The translations under genes and the position numbers were made by a program. Shown piece after piece: positions 16,414 through 25,626 of a DNA stretch of 64,000 bases. Position 1 is the first letter of the stretch; the number at the start of each line of letters is the position of its first letter. This DNA is from Sporolactobacillus pectinivorans (GTDB lineage Bacteria; Bacillota; Bacilli; Bacillales; Sporolactobacillaceae): the NCBI RefSeq assembly GCF_002802965.1, contig NZ_NXGA01000001.1:2006102-2070101 (forward strand), given 5' to 3'. A model generated the notes under the pieces. That model was given only the letters and a program-made list of their open reading frames with translations, did no database searches and was not told where the DNA came from.

Positions 16414-17303
16414 AAAGATACTTTTCTGTGGAAAATCGGGGTTCCCGAACTTAATGCGATGCCGAAAATAATAATTAAGCCGCCAATTATTTGAGACGGG
16501 AGAAGTTTTTCACCCAGTAAGGCGCTGATGATCGCTGTGAAGACACAGATTAGATTCATCGACAGTCCGGCGACTCCGGGACCTAACATTCGCGTGCCCA
16601 TATTCCACATCACAAAGGATAGAAACGACGGGAAGATACCAATAAAAACTATTCCAATCACTGCCGACAAATTGAGATTTGATGGCTTTATCGGATACAA
16701 TGGCAGAAACGGAAGCGTCACAATAAACCCTATAAATGAAGTGATGGCGATTAGTGTAATTGGGGGCACGTTTTTTGCCGCCCGTCCGACAATGGAATAG
16801 ATCGCCCACATAAAAATAACAATCAGCATGAGGGCATCCCCTTTATTGTAATGCGTCTGGAAGACCAGCAGCAGCTGTCCTTTGGTAATGACAAGTAATA
16901 CACCTGCGAAAGATAGAACTAATCCAATTATTTGTCCGATCTTCATTCGGGCGTGCAGCAATATTGCCGAGAATAAGATAATCAGACCTGGATTAAGGGC
17001 GTTGATCAGTGAAGCGTTGAGTGATGTTGTGTATCTTAAAGCCGTATAGGTGATCCAATTGTACAGAACGGTTCCAATAACAGACATAAAAAGAAGGATC
17101 AGATAATTTTCTTTAAATAGTTTCCACCATTTTGGATGTTCCAGAAAGTGGGCAAGCGGCCATAAAAAAAGGAAAGCGATCAGCCATCTGGTAAATATCA
17201 TCCAGACTGTTGGAAAATGCGCGGTAACAAATTTCCCGACAATCATATTACCGGCCCAAAATAAATTACAGAAGAGCAAAAGCAGCCAGGCTTTCATTTT
17301 CAT
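16383..17303 (-). CDS. EamA/DMT family transporter
   Basis: A 306-residue protein with ten predicted helices in two EamA repeats (residues about 5-135 and 150-290). The first contains NLFWAGNMIVGKFV and the second LMLIVIFMWAIYSIVG. Such DMT carriers export amino acids or other metabolites. AAGGAGG lies 8 bases before the ATG. Its last residues (SLKKAELLNKP) are encoded within the terminator stem. Divergent from a LysR regulator that probably controls it. Confidence 0.87.
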   Translation of the reverse strand: MKMKAWLLLLFCNLFWAGNMIVGKFVTAHFPTVWMIFTRWLIAFLFLWPLAHFLEHPKWWKLFKENYLILLFMSVIGTVLYNWITYTALRYTTSLNASLINALNPGLIILFSAILLHARMKIGQIIGLVLSFAGVLLVITKGQLLLVFQTHYNKGDALMLIVIFMWAIYSIVGRAAKNVPPITLIAITSFIGFIVTLPFLPLYPIKPSNLNLSAVIGIVFIGIFPSFLSFVMWNMGTRMLGPGVAGLSMNLICVFTAIISALLGEKLLPSQIIGGLIIIFGIALSSGTPIFHRKVSLKKAELLNKP

Positions 17304-17452
17304 TGATTTATCCTCCTTCGATCTTGTGACTTAAGTATAGATAGACTATAATAATAGATCAATACTATTTATTCTATATAAACGATAGATGATAACTATA
17401 CTGGATTTTTTGGACAGTGATCATGACACGTTTTTTGTTTGGAGGGATTCAC
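17304..17452. promoter_or_regulatory. Divergent control region EamA/LysR
   Basis: A 149-base A+T-rich intergenic region. It contains repeated ATAGAT/ATCTAT-like half sites (TATAGATAGACTATA, ATAGATCAATACTATTTATTCTAT) and an ATAGATGATAACTATA element. LysR proteins bind such T-N11-A repeats between divergent genes, but no single box was fixed. Confidence 0.45.
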
Positions 17453-18376
17453 TTGGAGATTCGGCATCTTAAATATTTTGTATCGGTTTACCAGACACTT
17501 CACTTTTCAAAAGCTGCAGAAAGATTGGGGATCTCACAGCCCACTTTGAGCCAGCAGATTCGGGTTTTAGAGGACGAGATTGGGTCACGTTTGTTCGACC
17601 GTGTGGGAAAAAAGATTTACCCGACACAGGCCGGAGAACTTCTTTACCAAACTTCTTCTCGTATTTTCAATGAACTGTCCGGATTTGAATCCAGGCTGAA
17701 AAAGCTTCAGGGGAGTTCAGAGGGCACCCTGCGGCTTGGTTTTTCATGCAACGAGTTAATCACGCGTGTTTTGATTCAATACACTCACTTGCACCCGGGC
17801 ATTGTAATCCAGGCCAATATAAAATCAACGAAAGAGACAATAGAGGACATTGAGGGGAACAGAAAAGAGATCGGTGTTGTCCGTTCTTCATATCATTTAC
17901 CTGATTTGACCTCCATTCCGCTTTACACCGAACATTTTTCATTGATTGCCACCCAAGACATTTTAAAAGATCTGCAAAAGAAAAGAGTCCTGTCGATTTG
18001 TGACCTTGTTAAAATACCTTTAGCATTATATCCGTCAAACTTTCTTGTCCGCGAATTGATTAATGACGAAGCTGCGAAACAAGGTTTTACGATTGAGCCT
18101 AAATTTGAATTCTCGACGATGGATTCTTTAATCAAATTCGCTGAAAACGGAGTGGCAGCGACCATCTTGCCTGATCCATTTGTCCGGAAGATAAACAGTG
18201 ATCGCGTGACGTGCCTTCCATTTGCCACGGAAGAACTTTCCCAATTGGTGCAGATCGTTTATCTGAAAGGGCGGCAATTATCGAAAGCTGCAGAGCTGTT
18301 CGTTGATCTTTTGAAGGAGCAATATCGCGCGAAGAAAAACTCAAGGGCGGACAGCAAAATGGTCTTTAATCACTGA
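17453..18376 (+). CDS. LysR family transcriptional regulator
   Basis: A 307-residue protein with the LysR HTH at the N-terminus (IRHLKYFVSVYQTLHFSKAAERLGISQPTLSQQIRVLEDEIGSRLF) and a periplasmic-binding-like effector domain from about residue 90. The TTG start follows GGAGGG by seven bases; an in-frame upstream GTG lacks a ribosome binding site. Divergent to the EamA exporter, its probable target. Looks like the CynR/GltC branch. Confidence 0.88.
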   Translation: MEIRHLKYFVSVYQTLHFSKAAERLGISQPTLSQQIRVLEDEIGSRLFDRVGKKIYPTQAGELLYQTSSRIFNELSGFESRLKKLQGSSEGTLRLGFSCNELITRVLIQYTHLHPGIVIQANIKSTKETIEDIEGNRKEIGVVRSSYHLPDLTSIPLYTEHFSLIATQDILKDLQKKRVLSICDLVKIPLALYPSNFLVRELINDEAAKQGFTIEPKFEFSTMDSLIKFAENGVAATILPDPFVRKINSDRVTCLPFATEELSQLVQIVYLKGRQLSKAAELFVDLLKEQYRAKKNSRADSKMVFNH

Positions 18377-18399
18377 TTGTCTTTTACTGCCCAAATATA

Positions 18400-18435
18400 A
18401 AAAAGCAGCCCGTCTGAGTGACCGGGTTGCTTTTT
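18400..18435. terminator. Bidirectional terminator between convergent LysR and NfrA genes
   Basis: AAAAAGCAGCCCG pairs with CGGGTTGCTTTTT across a nine-base loop, with one wobble pair. Confidence 0.85.
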
Positions 18436-18445
18436 GTATAACAAA

Positions 18446-19191
18446 TCAGTACTGAATAAAACCTTGAGATTTAAGAACATCAAGCATGGACATCCTTTTT
18501 TCCGGGCACTTGTCCATTGCTTTTGCAATTTGATTGGTAAACGTATCAATCCGGCGATTTTTGTGCCGCAGGTCATAATACTGAGAAACGGTTTGATCAT
18601 AGTTTTCTAAGTCATGGACCAATCGCTCCGAAGAGTGATATTCATTTTCATGATAAATTTCGTTTTCAGGTAATCGTGGTTTTAATTCTGGCGATTGGTC
18701 AGGGTAACCCATCGCTATGCCGACCACCGGAAAAGTGTATTTTGGAAGATGCAATAAGTCAATAACGGCCTGAGCATCATTCAATATACTGCCTAGGTAT
18801 ACGATTCCGATTCCCATACTTTCAGCAGCGATGACGATATTTTGAGCGGATATGAATGCATCACTTAACGATCTTAGAAAATAATCGAACGAGCCTAAAA
18901 CTTCAGTGGATTTTCCTTTTTCCTGAGCAATTTCTGCGTTCCAATGCAAATCAGCTGTGATGACAAACAACCGGTTTGCTTCAACAATGTAGGTTTGATT
19001 ACCGATTCTGCTAATGTTTTTTTCTTCATTTCGTCCGTGATATCAATAATGGAGTACTGTTGCAGAAAGCTGTTTGTCGGTGCGTGCTGTGCCGCCTGAA
19101 TGAACAGATCGATCTTCTCCTGTGCAATGTTTTCATTAGGAAATCCGCGAATACTGCGATGATTAAGTAATAACCGGATAGTTTCATTCAT
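18446..19191 (-). pseudogene. NfrA-like NADPH-dependent nitro/flavin reductase, frameshifted
   Basis: The 5' part reads MNETIRLLLNHRSIRGFPNENI, with QHAPTNSFLQQYSII, a typical NfrA/flavin-reductase P start. The 3' part (from about 19005 down) reads RIGNQTYIVEANRLFVITADLHWN and continues to the end YLGSILN...PVVGIAMGYP...MLDVLKSQGF. The two frames join when one A is added to the A7 run at 19017-19023, giving 248 residues, close to the 249 of NfrA. The break is therefore a single homopolymer indel. It follows the MFS gene by 36 bases on the same strand and was likely co-transcribed with it. Confidence 0.8.
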
Positions 19192-19227
19192 TTTTAAAAC
19201 CTCGCTTTATTAGAATTTAGGGCATCG

Positions 19228-20487
19228 TTAATCAAAATGGCGAATCTGAGGAATCAAAAGAACGGCTGCTGTCGAAATAACCAACGTGCCGCTCAGAATC
19301 AGCATGGAGACAGTGCCACCAATGGCTTGAGCGATCCAGCCAGTAAGCATGTAACCAACCGGCATGAGTGCAAAGGACCCGATCATATCCAGGCTGGCTA
19401 CGCGTCCGAATGATTCATTTTTAACCAGTTCCTGAAGACTGATTTCCCAAATCAGTCCAAAAACCATAATGCCGGCACCCTCAATAAGCATGAGCAACAT
19501 CAGTGCGAATCCATTCGGAATGAGAGCCACCAGGAAAAGAGCACAGCCTCCAAGGCCAATACCCGTATAGGCAATTAGTCCCCGATGCTGCCATCTTTTC
19601 CTCATTCCGTAAACAAAAGCAGCGAGTGTACCGCCAATCCCTTCACTGGACATGATCAATCCATAGACATAAATGGGAAAATCAAAATGAAATTTGACAA
19701 GCCAGGGAATCAAGATTGCTGTGATTCCGCTTCGGCAAATATTGAGCAGACTCAGATCAAGAATTGTTATCCAAAGCCATGTATGTTTGCTGAGGATGCT
19801 TATTCCTGCAAAACATTCACGGATGAAGCTTTCTTTACTGCTGGTGAATGTTTTATGGACCTGTCCTTCTTTGGTCAAAAACAGCAGGCAGATCAATGAA
19901 ATGACATAGGTTGCTGCATCAACACCGAACCCGATCGGAGCAGAAAATACGGAAACAATGATACCGCCCAGTGCAGGTCCAAGCAGCCGCATCAATTGTA
20001 CGCTGGCCTGCGATAGTGACGTGGCACCCGTTCGGATGTCGGAAGTAAAAATGGTTGCACGTAAAGCGGCAAATGCAGGATCAAACAATCCGTTCATCAA
20101 TCCGATCATGGCCGCTATAGCAATCAGCAAGGGAATTGTCAGATACCCCAAGAGACCAAGGATCATTCCCAAACACGTTAAAACCGCTCGAACGATATCT
20201 GCTGCGCGCATGAGCCTAACCCGGTTCAGCCGATCAACAATCATACCGGAAAAAGGTAGAATGACAACATTGGGCAGCATATAGCCGGCCATGACAAATC
20301 CCATCGACAGCGTTGAATGGCTCAGCGAATACACAATCATAGGGAAAATGATTAAGGTAATCGAACTTCCTAAGGTTGAAAGTGTGTTGCCGATCCAAAG
20401 CGCGCGAAACGCTCTGGATTTAACGATCGGCTCAAGAAGATGGGGAAGCTTTTTTTGGGTCATTTTTGATTTTGTGACGATGTTCAT
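19228..20487 (-). CDS. MFS transporter (MFS_3 type)
   Basis: A 419-residue protein with 12 predicted helices. It has the MFS_3 features SRAFRALWIGNTLSTLGSSI at the start and a DRLNRVRLMRAAD loop between helices 2 and 3. These proteins resemble siderophore or macrolide exporters. The ATG has AGGGTGG upstream. It is divergent from the LysR gene at 20604 and followed by the broken nfrA. Confidence 0.85.
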   Translation of the reverse strand: MNIVTKSKMTQKKLPHLLEPIVKSRAFRALWIGNTLSTLGSSITLIIFPMIVYSLSHSTLSMGFVMAGYMLPNVVILPFSGMIVDRLNRVRLMRAADIVRAVLTCLGMILGLLGYLTIPLLIAIAAMIGLMNGLFDPAFAALRATIFTSDIRTGATSLSQASVQLMRLLGPALGGIIVSVFSAPIGFGVDAATYVISLICLLFLTKEGQVHKTFTSSKESFIRECFAGISILSKHTWLWITILDLSLLNICRSGITAILIPWLVKFHFDFPIYVYGLIMSSEGIGGTLAAFVYGMRKRWQHRGLIAYTGIGLGGCALFLVALIPNGFALMLLMLIEGAGIMVFGLIWEISLQELVKNESFGRVASLDMIGSFALMPVGYMLTGWIAQAIGGTVSMLILSGTLVISTAAVLLIPQIRHFD

Positions 20488-20603
20488 GGAAAAACCACCC
20501 TTACTTGAATTCGTCTTTAATATACATTGGGCGTTTTTCTTTGTATAATAGTTAAAAATTACATCAGGTATTAATTTTACTAATATCAGTGGGGGCTTTA
20601 TTA

Positions 20604-21422
20604 ATGGAACTCAGTGATTTACGTATTTTTCAGGCGGTGGCAAGATCCCAGTCTTTCTCCAAAGCGGCAGAAAGCCTGGGCTATGTACAGCCAAATGTCA
20701 CATTGCGAATAAAAAAGCTGGAGAACGATTTAAATGTTCCCTTATTTCGGAGAACCAATCGCGGTGTAGAAACACTTCCATCAGCTTTGACTTTGCTTAC
20801 GTACGCGGACAGAATTCTGTCACTGATGGATGAGGCAGAAGAAAAATTAACCTCTCGAGCTTTTCTGTCCGTTGGAGCAACGCCCATTTTATCTGCTCAA
20901 TTATTTCCAGCATTTATTCAGAAAGTTCATCTCCATTTTCCTCAGGTGAAAGTCGAAGTGAAAACGGATCAAAAAGTACAATTGTATTCGGATCTGAAAC
21001 ATGATCTCATTGACGGTATTTTTGTAAATGAAAAGGCAATCCCAGATGGCTTGACCTCTATATTTTCCTACACTGAAAAACTCTTTTTGGTATCGGCACG
21101 AACAGAACCTGACAGTGGAGATGAAAGAATAGCTGTCGTGAATAAGAATCCACAGTGCCCTTATAGAAACATGCTGCTCCATTACTTAGATAACAAAATG
21201 GATACTACGGACATCATCGAATATGATACACTGGAACCTATTATCAGAAGTGTCGAGAGTACGAACGCAGTAACTATTTTGCCTCAATCCCTGGTCACAT
21301 CAAAGATGAGTAAAGCATCCCTACCGAAAGAGATGAATTCAATCCGTATCCATTTTGTTGTCAAACAGGCGAATGTAAAGAAAAAGACAGTGAAAAAGAT
21401 TATTGAAACGTTAAGTGAATAG
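20604..21422 (+). CDS. LysR family transcriptional regulator
   Basis: A 272-residue protein with the LysR HTH (LSDLRIFQAVARSQSFSKAAESLGYVQPNVTLRIKKLENDLNVPLFRR). The effector domain is a little shorter than the usual 290-300 residues. ATG 20604 lies 8 bases after GGGGGC; GTG at 20589 is an alternative. It probably regulates the divergent MFS-nfrA pair. Confidence 0.86.
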   Translation: MELSDLRIFQAVARSQSFSKAAESLGYVQPNVTLRIKKLENDLNVPLFRRTNRGVETLPSALTLLTYADRILSLMDEAEEKLTSRAFLSVGATPILSAQLFPAFIQKVHLHFPQVKVEVKTDQKVQLYSDLKHDLIDGIFVNEKAIPDGLTSIFSYTEKLFLVSARTEPDSGDERIAVVNKNPQCPYRNMLLHYLDNKMDTTDIIEYDTLEPIIRSVESTNAVTILPQSLVTSKMSKASLPKEMNSIRIHFVVKQANVKKKTVKKIIETLSE

Positions 21423-21579
21423 TAATCAATAAAGTATGAGGACCAGTACTACAAAAGCAAAAAAACGGTTGCCCATAGTGTTTAACTGGAGGTAACCTCT
21501 AATAAAGCAAAATAAAATTCTAACTTTCGCTTTTTACTAACCTGAAGATCCGTTTAATCCTAGACTTGAGACGAGGAGT

Positions 21580-23016
21580 TTAATGCGGTGATCTTTTTGT
21601 TGCATCATTCGCATGTTTACGAGGTTCTCTGAGCAGAATCAGTGTGAGTACGGTGCTAACTGCGACGCATATGAATGATGCAATGAAACATTTAATAAAA
21701 CCTGTCATGAGGTGCAGGTTCGATCCAAGTAGATTACCAAAAAGAGCTACCCCGATAGCTCCTCCGAGCTGACGACTTGTGTTAAATGAAGCAGATGCTG
21801 CGCCTGACAGGTCCTGTGGGAGTGATTCGAGCATACGTGAAGTCATCGTTGGTACCAGCAGCCCTGCACCGAACCCTGCGGGCAGGAGGCTGACAGCGAG
21901 CAGCCAAGGTTGTGTAAACGTTACTGTGAAGACAATAGTGAGCAAGCCCACCCCAAAGAAGGCCTGTCCTAAGTAAAGAACGCTCGTTGCACCAAATCGG
22001 CGAGCGATGCGCGGTGCGATAAGATTGCCGACGAAAATCAATCCAGTAAAGGGGAGAAAATTCAAACCGGCATGGAGTGACGATTCTCCTTTGACATCTT
22101 GAAATAGAAGGCTGAGTGCGAACAGTACCCCATAGAAGGCAAGGTTGAATAAGGCACCGAGTAATGCTGATCCGATAAACTCAGCTCGGGCTGCGAGTCG
22201 TGGTGGAATCAGAGGGTAAGCAGTTTTCCGTTCTATAATGATAAAACTGATGACTGAGACCAAGCATATGGCAGCGATTACGAACAAGAGCGGCATGGTC
22301 CAGCCGAGATGCTGCCCCTCGATTAAAATGAAAACGATACTTCCGATAACGAGGGTTGCAGTGACCTGTCCGAAAAGATCCAAGTGTACTCCATCACGAC
22401 GAGACGACGGTTTCGTCAAGGTGGTGAAAGCGACAGCAATCAAACCGACGAGAACGTTAATCCAGAATAACCAGCGCCAGCCAAGACTCGTGACAACGAT
22501 ACCACTGATTATAGGGCCGGCTGCCAGGCCAATACCACCTGCAGCGGACCAGATGGCGATTGCAACGCGACGCAAGTTTATGCCGTCAACGTTCTGAGTC
22601 GTCAGTGAGAGAGAACTTGGAAGCAGAAGGGCAGCTCCGGCCCCTTGGATAAGGCGGAACACGTTCAACATTGTGATGTTTTGCGAAACAGCACAGCCAA
22701 TGGAAGCTATGCTGAAGATGATCATACCAGGAATGAATATGCGCCGGGCACCGTAACTGTCCGACGTAACACCAGCACTTAACATGATTGCAGAGAATGT
22801 TAGTGTGTATGCGTCGATGACCCATTCGATGCTGCTGCGATTCGCACCGAATTCGCGAGAAAGAGTAGGAAGAGCAAGATTCATCATCGTGGCATCAAGA
22901 AATACAGCAAAAGATGCGATCACTCCTACTGTTAGCGCAGCTATATGGGCACTTCTCATTGAATGCGATGTGGTGTTACTTTCGATTTGTATAGTTGACG
23001 ATTTTGTAGTTTTCAT
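21580..23016 (-). CDS. DHA2 family MFS drug exporter (EmrB/QacA type)
   Basis: A 478-residue protein with 14 predicted helices. It carries the DHA2 signatures LDATMMNLALPTLSREFG in helix 1 and a later RLIQGAGAALLLPSSLSL, the motif C-like GAAGGIGLAAGPIISG region being conserved. Such proton antiporters export hydrophobic drugs and dyes. AGGCGGAGG precedes the ATG. Divergent from a LysR gene. The 157-base stretch downstream (21423-21579) lies between converging genes and holds no clear terminator. Confidence 0.9.
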   Translation of the reverse strand: MKTTKSSTIQIESNTTSHSMRSAHIAALTVGVIASFAVFLDATMMNLALPTLSREFGANRSSIEWVIDAYTLTFSAIMLSAGVTSDSYGARRIFIPGMIIFSIASIGCAVSQNITMLNVFRLIQGAGAALLLPSSLSLTTQNVDGINLRRVAIAIWSAAGGIGLAAGPIISGIVVTSLGWRWLFWINVLVGLIAVAFTTLTKPSSRRDGVHLDLFGQVTATLVIGSIVFILIEGQHLGWTMPLLFVIAAICLVSVISFIIIERKTAYPLIPPRLAARAEFIGSALLGALFNLAFYGVLFALSLLFQDVKGESSLHAGLNFLPFTGLIFVGNLIAPRIARRFGATSVLYLGQAFFGVGLLTIVFTVTFTQPWLLAVSLLPAGFGAGLLVPTMTSRMLESLPQDLSGAASASFNTSRQLGGAIGVALFGNLLGSNLHLMTGFIKCFIASFICVAVSTVLTLILLREPRKHANDATKRSPH

Positions 23017-23264
23017 AAATGAACCTCCGCCTATTAGTCTCTTGCTGAACGAAATCGAACTTTAAGAATTAAGTTCAGCTAAAAGTGTTCTGACCGCTTG
23101 AAAAACCTCCTTTGATTTCCTAGTCATGACACCTGCCGGGTTTACTTTCCCTGAAGATAAAATTGTTGCCGCTCAACATAGATTGATTATAATTTAGATA
23201 ACGTATCATAAATAATGTTTATTTATTGTAGAAGTATCACTTATTTTGATGGGTGGCGTTTTTA

Positions 23265-24122
23265 GTGGATATTGAGAATATGAAGGCTTTTGTAAAAGTT
23301 GCTGAATGTAAAAGCATCTCAGATGCTGCACGCAAACTCCATTATCTTCAGTCCAATTTGTCAGCAAAAGTGAAGAGGGTAGAAACCTATTATAATCAGA
23401 AATTATTTATCAGAGAGCCTCGAGGAGTAGAATTAACTGCGAAAGGAGCGGTGCTGTATCAGCAATTTAAAGAGATGATCTTTCTTTGGGAAGAAACTGA
23501 AAATAAAATGAAGAGACAGGATGCATCGCTTCGTCTAGGTACGGTTGTATCGATCGGAGTAACACAATTTTCACAGGCACTAGCCCGCCTTAAGTACCGA
23601 AATCCCAGTCTGGAGGTTACGATAAAAACGGGATCGGCTGACTCGATTGAAAAACAAATCCTTAATGAGAAGATTGATATTGCCTACTTCATTGGAAAAC
23701 TGGGCAATTCACATATTCGTTACGAAAAATTAGGGATAGAAGAACTCGTTCTTGTGGGAGATAATATTAGCAATACTACTGATTTTAAAGAGTATTTGAG
23801 AAATAAAAATCTGCTTGTACTCACAGACCACTGCCTCTATTCGTCGATTCTGCAAAATATCTTCGCAGACTTGAAAATTGATCACGGCGAAACGATTGAG
23901 GTTGGTGATATCGACGCAATTATCCAGTTTGCTTTAATGGGAATGGGAATTTCTTTGATTCCCAAACGATTGGTTATACGTAAAAATATCTCTTCGTTTC
24001 TAGAGATTCCTTCATTGAACAAGTTCGTTGATCTTTATTTGATTACACGATCAAATCATGAATTGACGCCGATAGAAAAGCAGTTTATCCAGCTCTCTCA
24101 GGAACTTGCATTAATAAGTTGA
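23265..24122 (+). CDS. LysR family transcriptional regulator
   Basis: A 285-residue LysR protein with the HTH DIENMKAFVKVAECKSISDAARKLHYLQSNLSAKVKRVETYYNQKLFIRE. The GTG at 23265 gives the family-like start VDIENMKAF; another GTG 12 bases upstream is possible. The C-terminal effector domain ends in EKQFIQLSQEL. Divergent to the DHA2 exporter, which it likely controls. Confidence 0.85.
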   Translation: MDIENMKAFVKVAECKSISDAARKLHYLQSNLSAKVKRVETYYNQKLFIREPRGVELTAKGAVLYQQFKEMIFLWEETENKMKRQDASLRLGTVVSIGVTQFSQALARLKYRNPSLEVTIKTGSADSIEKQILNEKIDIAYFIGKLGNSHIRYEKLGIEELVLVGDNISNTTDFKEYLRNKNLLVLTDHCLYSSILQNIFADLKIDHGETIEVGDIDAIIQFALMGMGISLIPKRLVIRKNISSFLEIPSLNKFVDLYLITRSNHELTPIEKQFIQLSQELALIS

Positions 24123-24137
24123 TGAGATCTTCGCAGA

Positions 24138-24473
24138 TTGTCAATAAAATCTTTGAAGATCTCCATGGATCATGCTACTCTGACTGAAGCTGGAATATCG
24201 GTCATTCGTCAACGCGGAACGGCTGTTTTTGCCGGAGGAGTCACAACTGATGTGCACCTACCCTATTTGACAATGCTTATAAAGGAACTGAATATTAAGG
24301 GATCTTTCATGTATCCTGACTTTGCACCGGCACACATTGTTGAAATGATTCGCTCAGGACTCTTGAACCTGAAAGCACTTCATCCAAAAACATATATACT
24401 CGATCAAGTTAATCAAGCGATTGCAGAAGCTCCTCAAAGCAGAGGGCTTGAATATGCCATTTTACAACCATGA
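24138..24473 (+). pseudogene. C-terminal fragment of a zinc-type alcohol dehydrogenase
   Basis: About 100-111 residues corresponding to the last third of a medium-chain dehydrogenase: RQRGTAVFAGGVTTDVHLPYLTML, ELNIKGSFMYP, the VEMIRSGLLNLKAL helix and the tail QAIAEAPQSRGLEYAILQP. The GroES-like N-terminus and the nucleotide-binding GxGxxG are absent, and no ribosome binding site precedes a start. It is 3 bases from the next gene, so the intact ancestor was probably in an operon with it. Confidence 0.75.
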
Positions 24474-24491
24474 AAATTGGAGGACATGCCA

Positions 24492-25319
24492 ATGAGAAAT
24501 ATTGAAGAACAAGTCATTTTTGTTACAGGATCAACAGACGGGATGGGTAAACAGGTTGCTATGGATTTGGCAAGGGCAGGAGCGACTGTACTTCTCCATG
24601 GGAGAAACATGGAGAAGGGTCTGACAGTAAAAAAAGAAATTATCGATGCTACCGGAAGTGAAAAAATAAAGCTTTACATCGCCGATTTTTTATCAATCAT
24701 CGAGGTGGGTCGTCTAGCCGCAGAGATAAAGGCTGACTATTCAAGGCTTGATGTGCTAATTAACAATGCAGGTATTGGATTTGGTGATCTTAACGCTAAA
24801 ACAAGTGATTTAAGCCGGGACGGTTTTGAACTCCGGTTTGCAGTCAATTATTTAGCACCATTTTTGCTGACTTGCAGACTGCTACCGCTTTTGAGTAAAG
24901 AGCCGTCAAGGGTAGTTAATGTTGCTTCTGTCGGACAAAGCCCGATTGATTTATCCAACATCATGCTTGAACGTCATTACTCGCCCACTCGTGCATACAC
25001 GCAAAGTAAACTGGCACTTGTCGCCTTTACCTTCGAACTGTCGGAGAGGTACGGAACCGCTGAGCGGACGTTTAATTGCCTACATCCCGGAACTTATCTG
25101 GATACCAAGATGGTACGTGAGAGCGGGATTGCCCCATTAGGAAGTATTCAGTCAGGTTCCGATGCAATCGAGCATCTCGCCCTTTCGGCGGAATTGAACG
25201 GAGTTACTGGGAAGTATTTTGATCAAAAAAGTGAATCACGCGCTGAACGTCAAGCTTATGACAAGGTATTCAGAAAAAAATTGTGGGATTTGAGCGAAAG
25301 ACTGACTGGAATGAAATAA
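24492..25319 (+). CDS. SDR family oxidoreductase
   Basis: A 275-residue short-chain dehydrogenase. The cofactor site is VTGSTDGMGKQVA, the NNAG motif is present (LINNAGIGFG), and the catalytic pair is YTQSK with an upstream serine (VVNVASVGQ). It resembles the retinol-dehydrogenase/WWOX-like subgroup. The ATG at 24492 follows GGAGG by eight bases; ATG 24486 and TTG 24477 are alternatives. NAD(P)-dependent; substrate unknown. Confidence 0.87.
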   Translation: MRNIEEQVIFVTGSTDGMGKQVAMDLARAGATVLLHGRNMEKGLTVKKEIIDATGSEKIKLYIADFLSIIEVGRLAAEIKADYSRLDVLINNAGIGFGDLNAKTSDLSRDGFELRFAVNYLAPFLLTCRLLPLLSKEPSRVVNVASVGQSPIDLSNIMLERHYSPTRAYTQSKLALVAFTFELSERYGTAERTFNCLHPGTYLDTKMVRESGIAPLGSIQSGSDAIEHLALSAELNGVTGKYFDQKSESRAERQAYDKVFRKKLWDLSERLTGMK

Positions 25320-25395
25320 CTCTTTGTATAAGTGACGAGCGCTCTTAATTGATTGAGTGAAAAATTGATAGGTTTGATTAGTAAACCTAAAGAGA

Positions 25396-25437
25396 CGGGC
25401 TGTTTGGCTAGATGCCAAACAACTTGTTTCTTTTTGT
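25396..25437 (+). terminator. Terminator after the SDR gene
   Basis: TGTTTGGC and GCCAAACA pair around a five-base loop, followed by a T-rich tract (ACTTGTTTCTTTTTG). Confidence 0.65.
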
Positions 25438-25626
25438 GTGTTTAATATTGAGGGATGCGAAGAGTGTGACTCTCTCTGAGAAAGTATGTTTCCAGACTAA
25501 GATTGCGATCATTTGAAAAATTGGATTCTAAAGGATATATCCAATTGGCTATTTAAAAATAAAAGTGGAGTGCTAGAATGAAAATAACATTTTTGATGGA
25601 TGGGCAGAGAGCGAAGGAGGAGTGTT

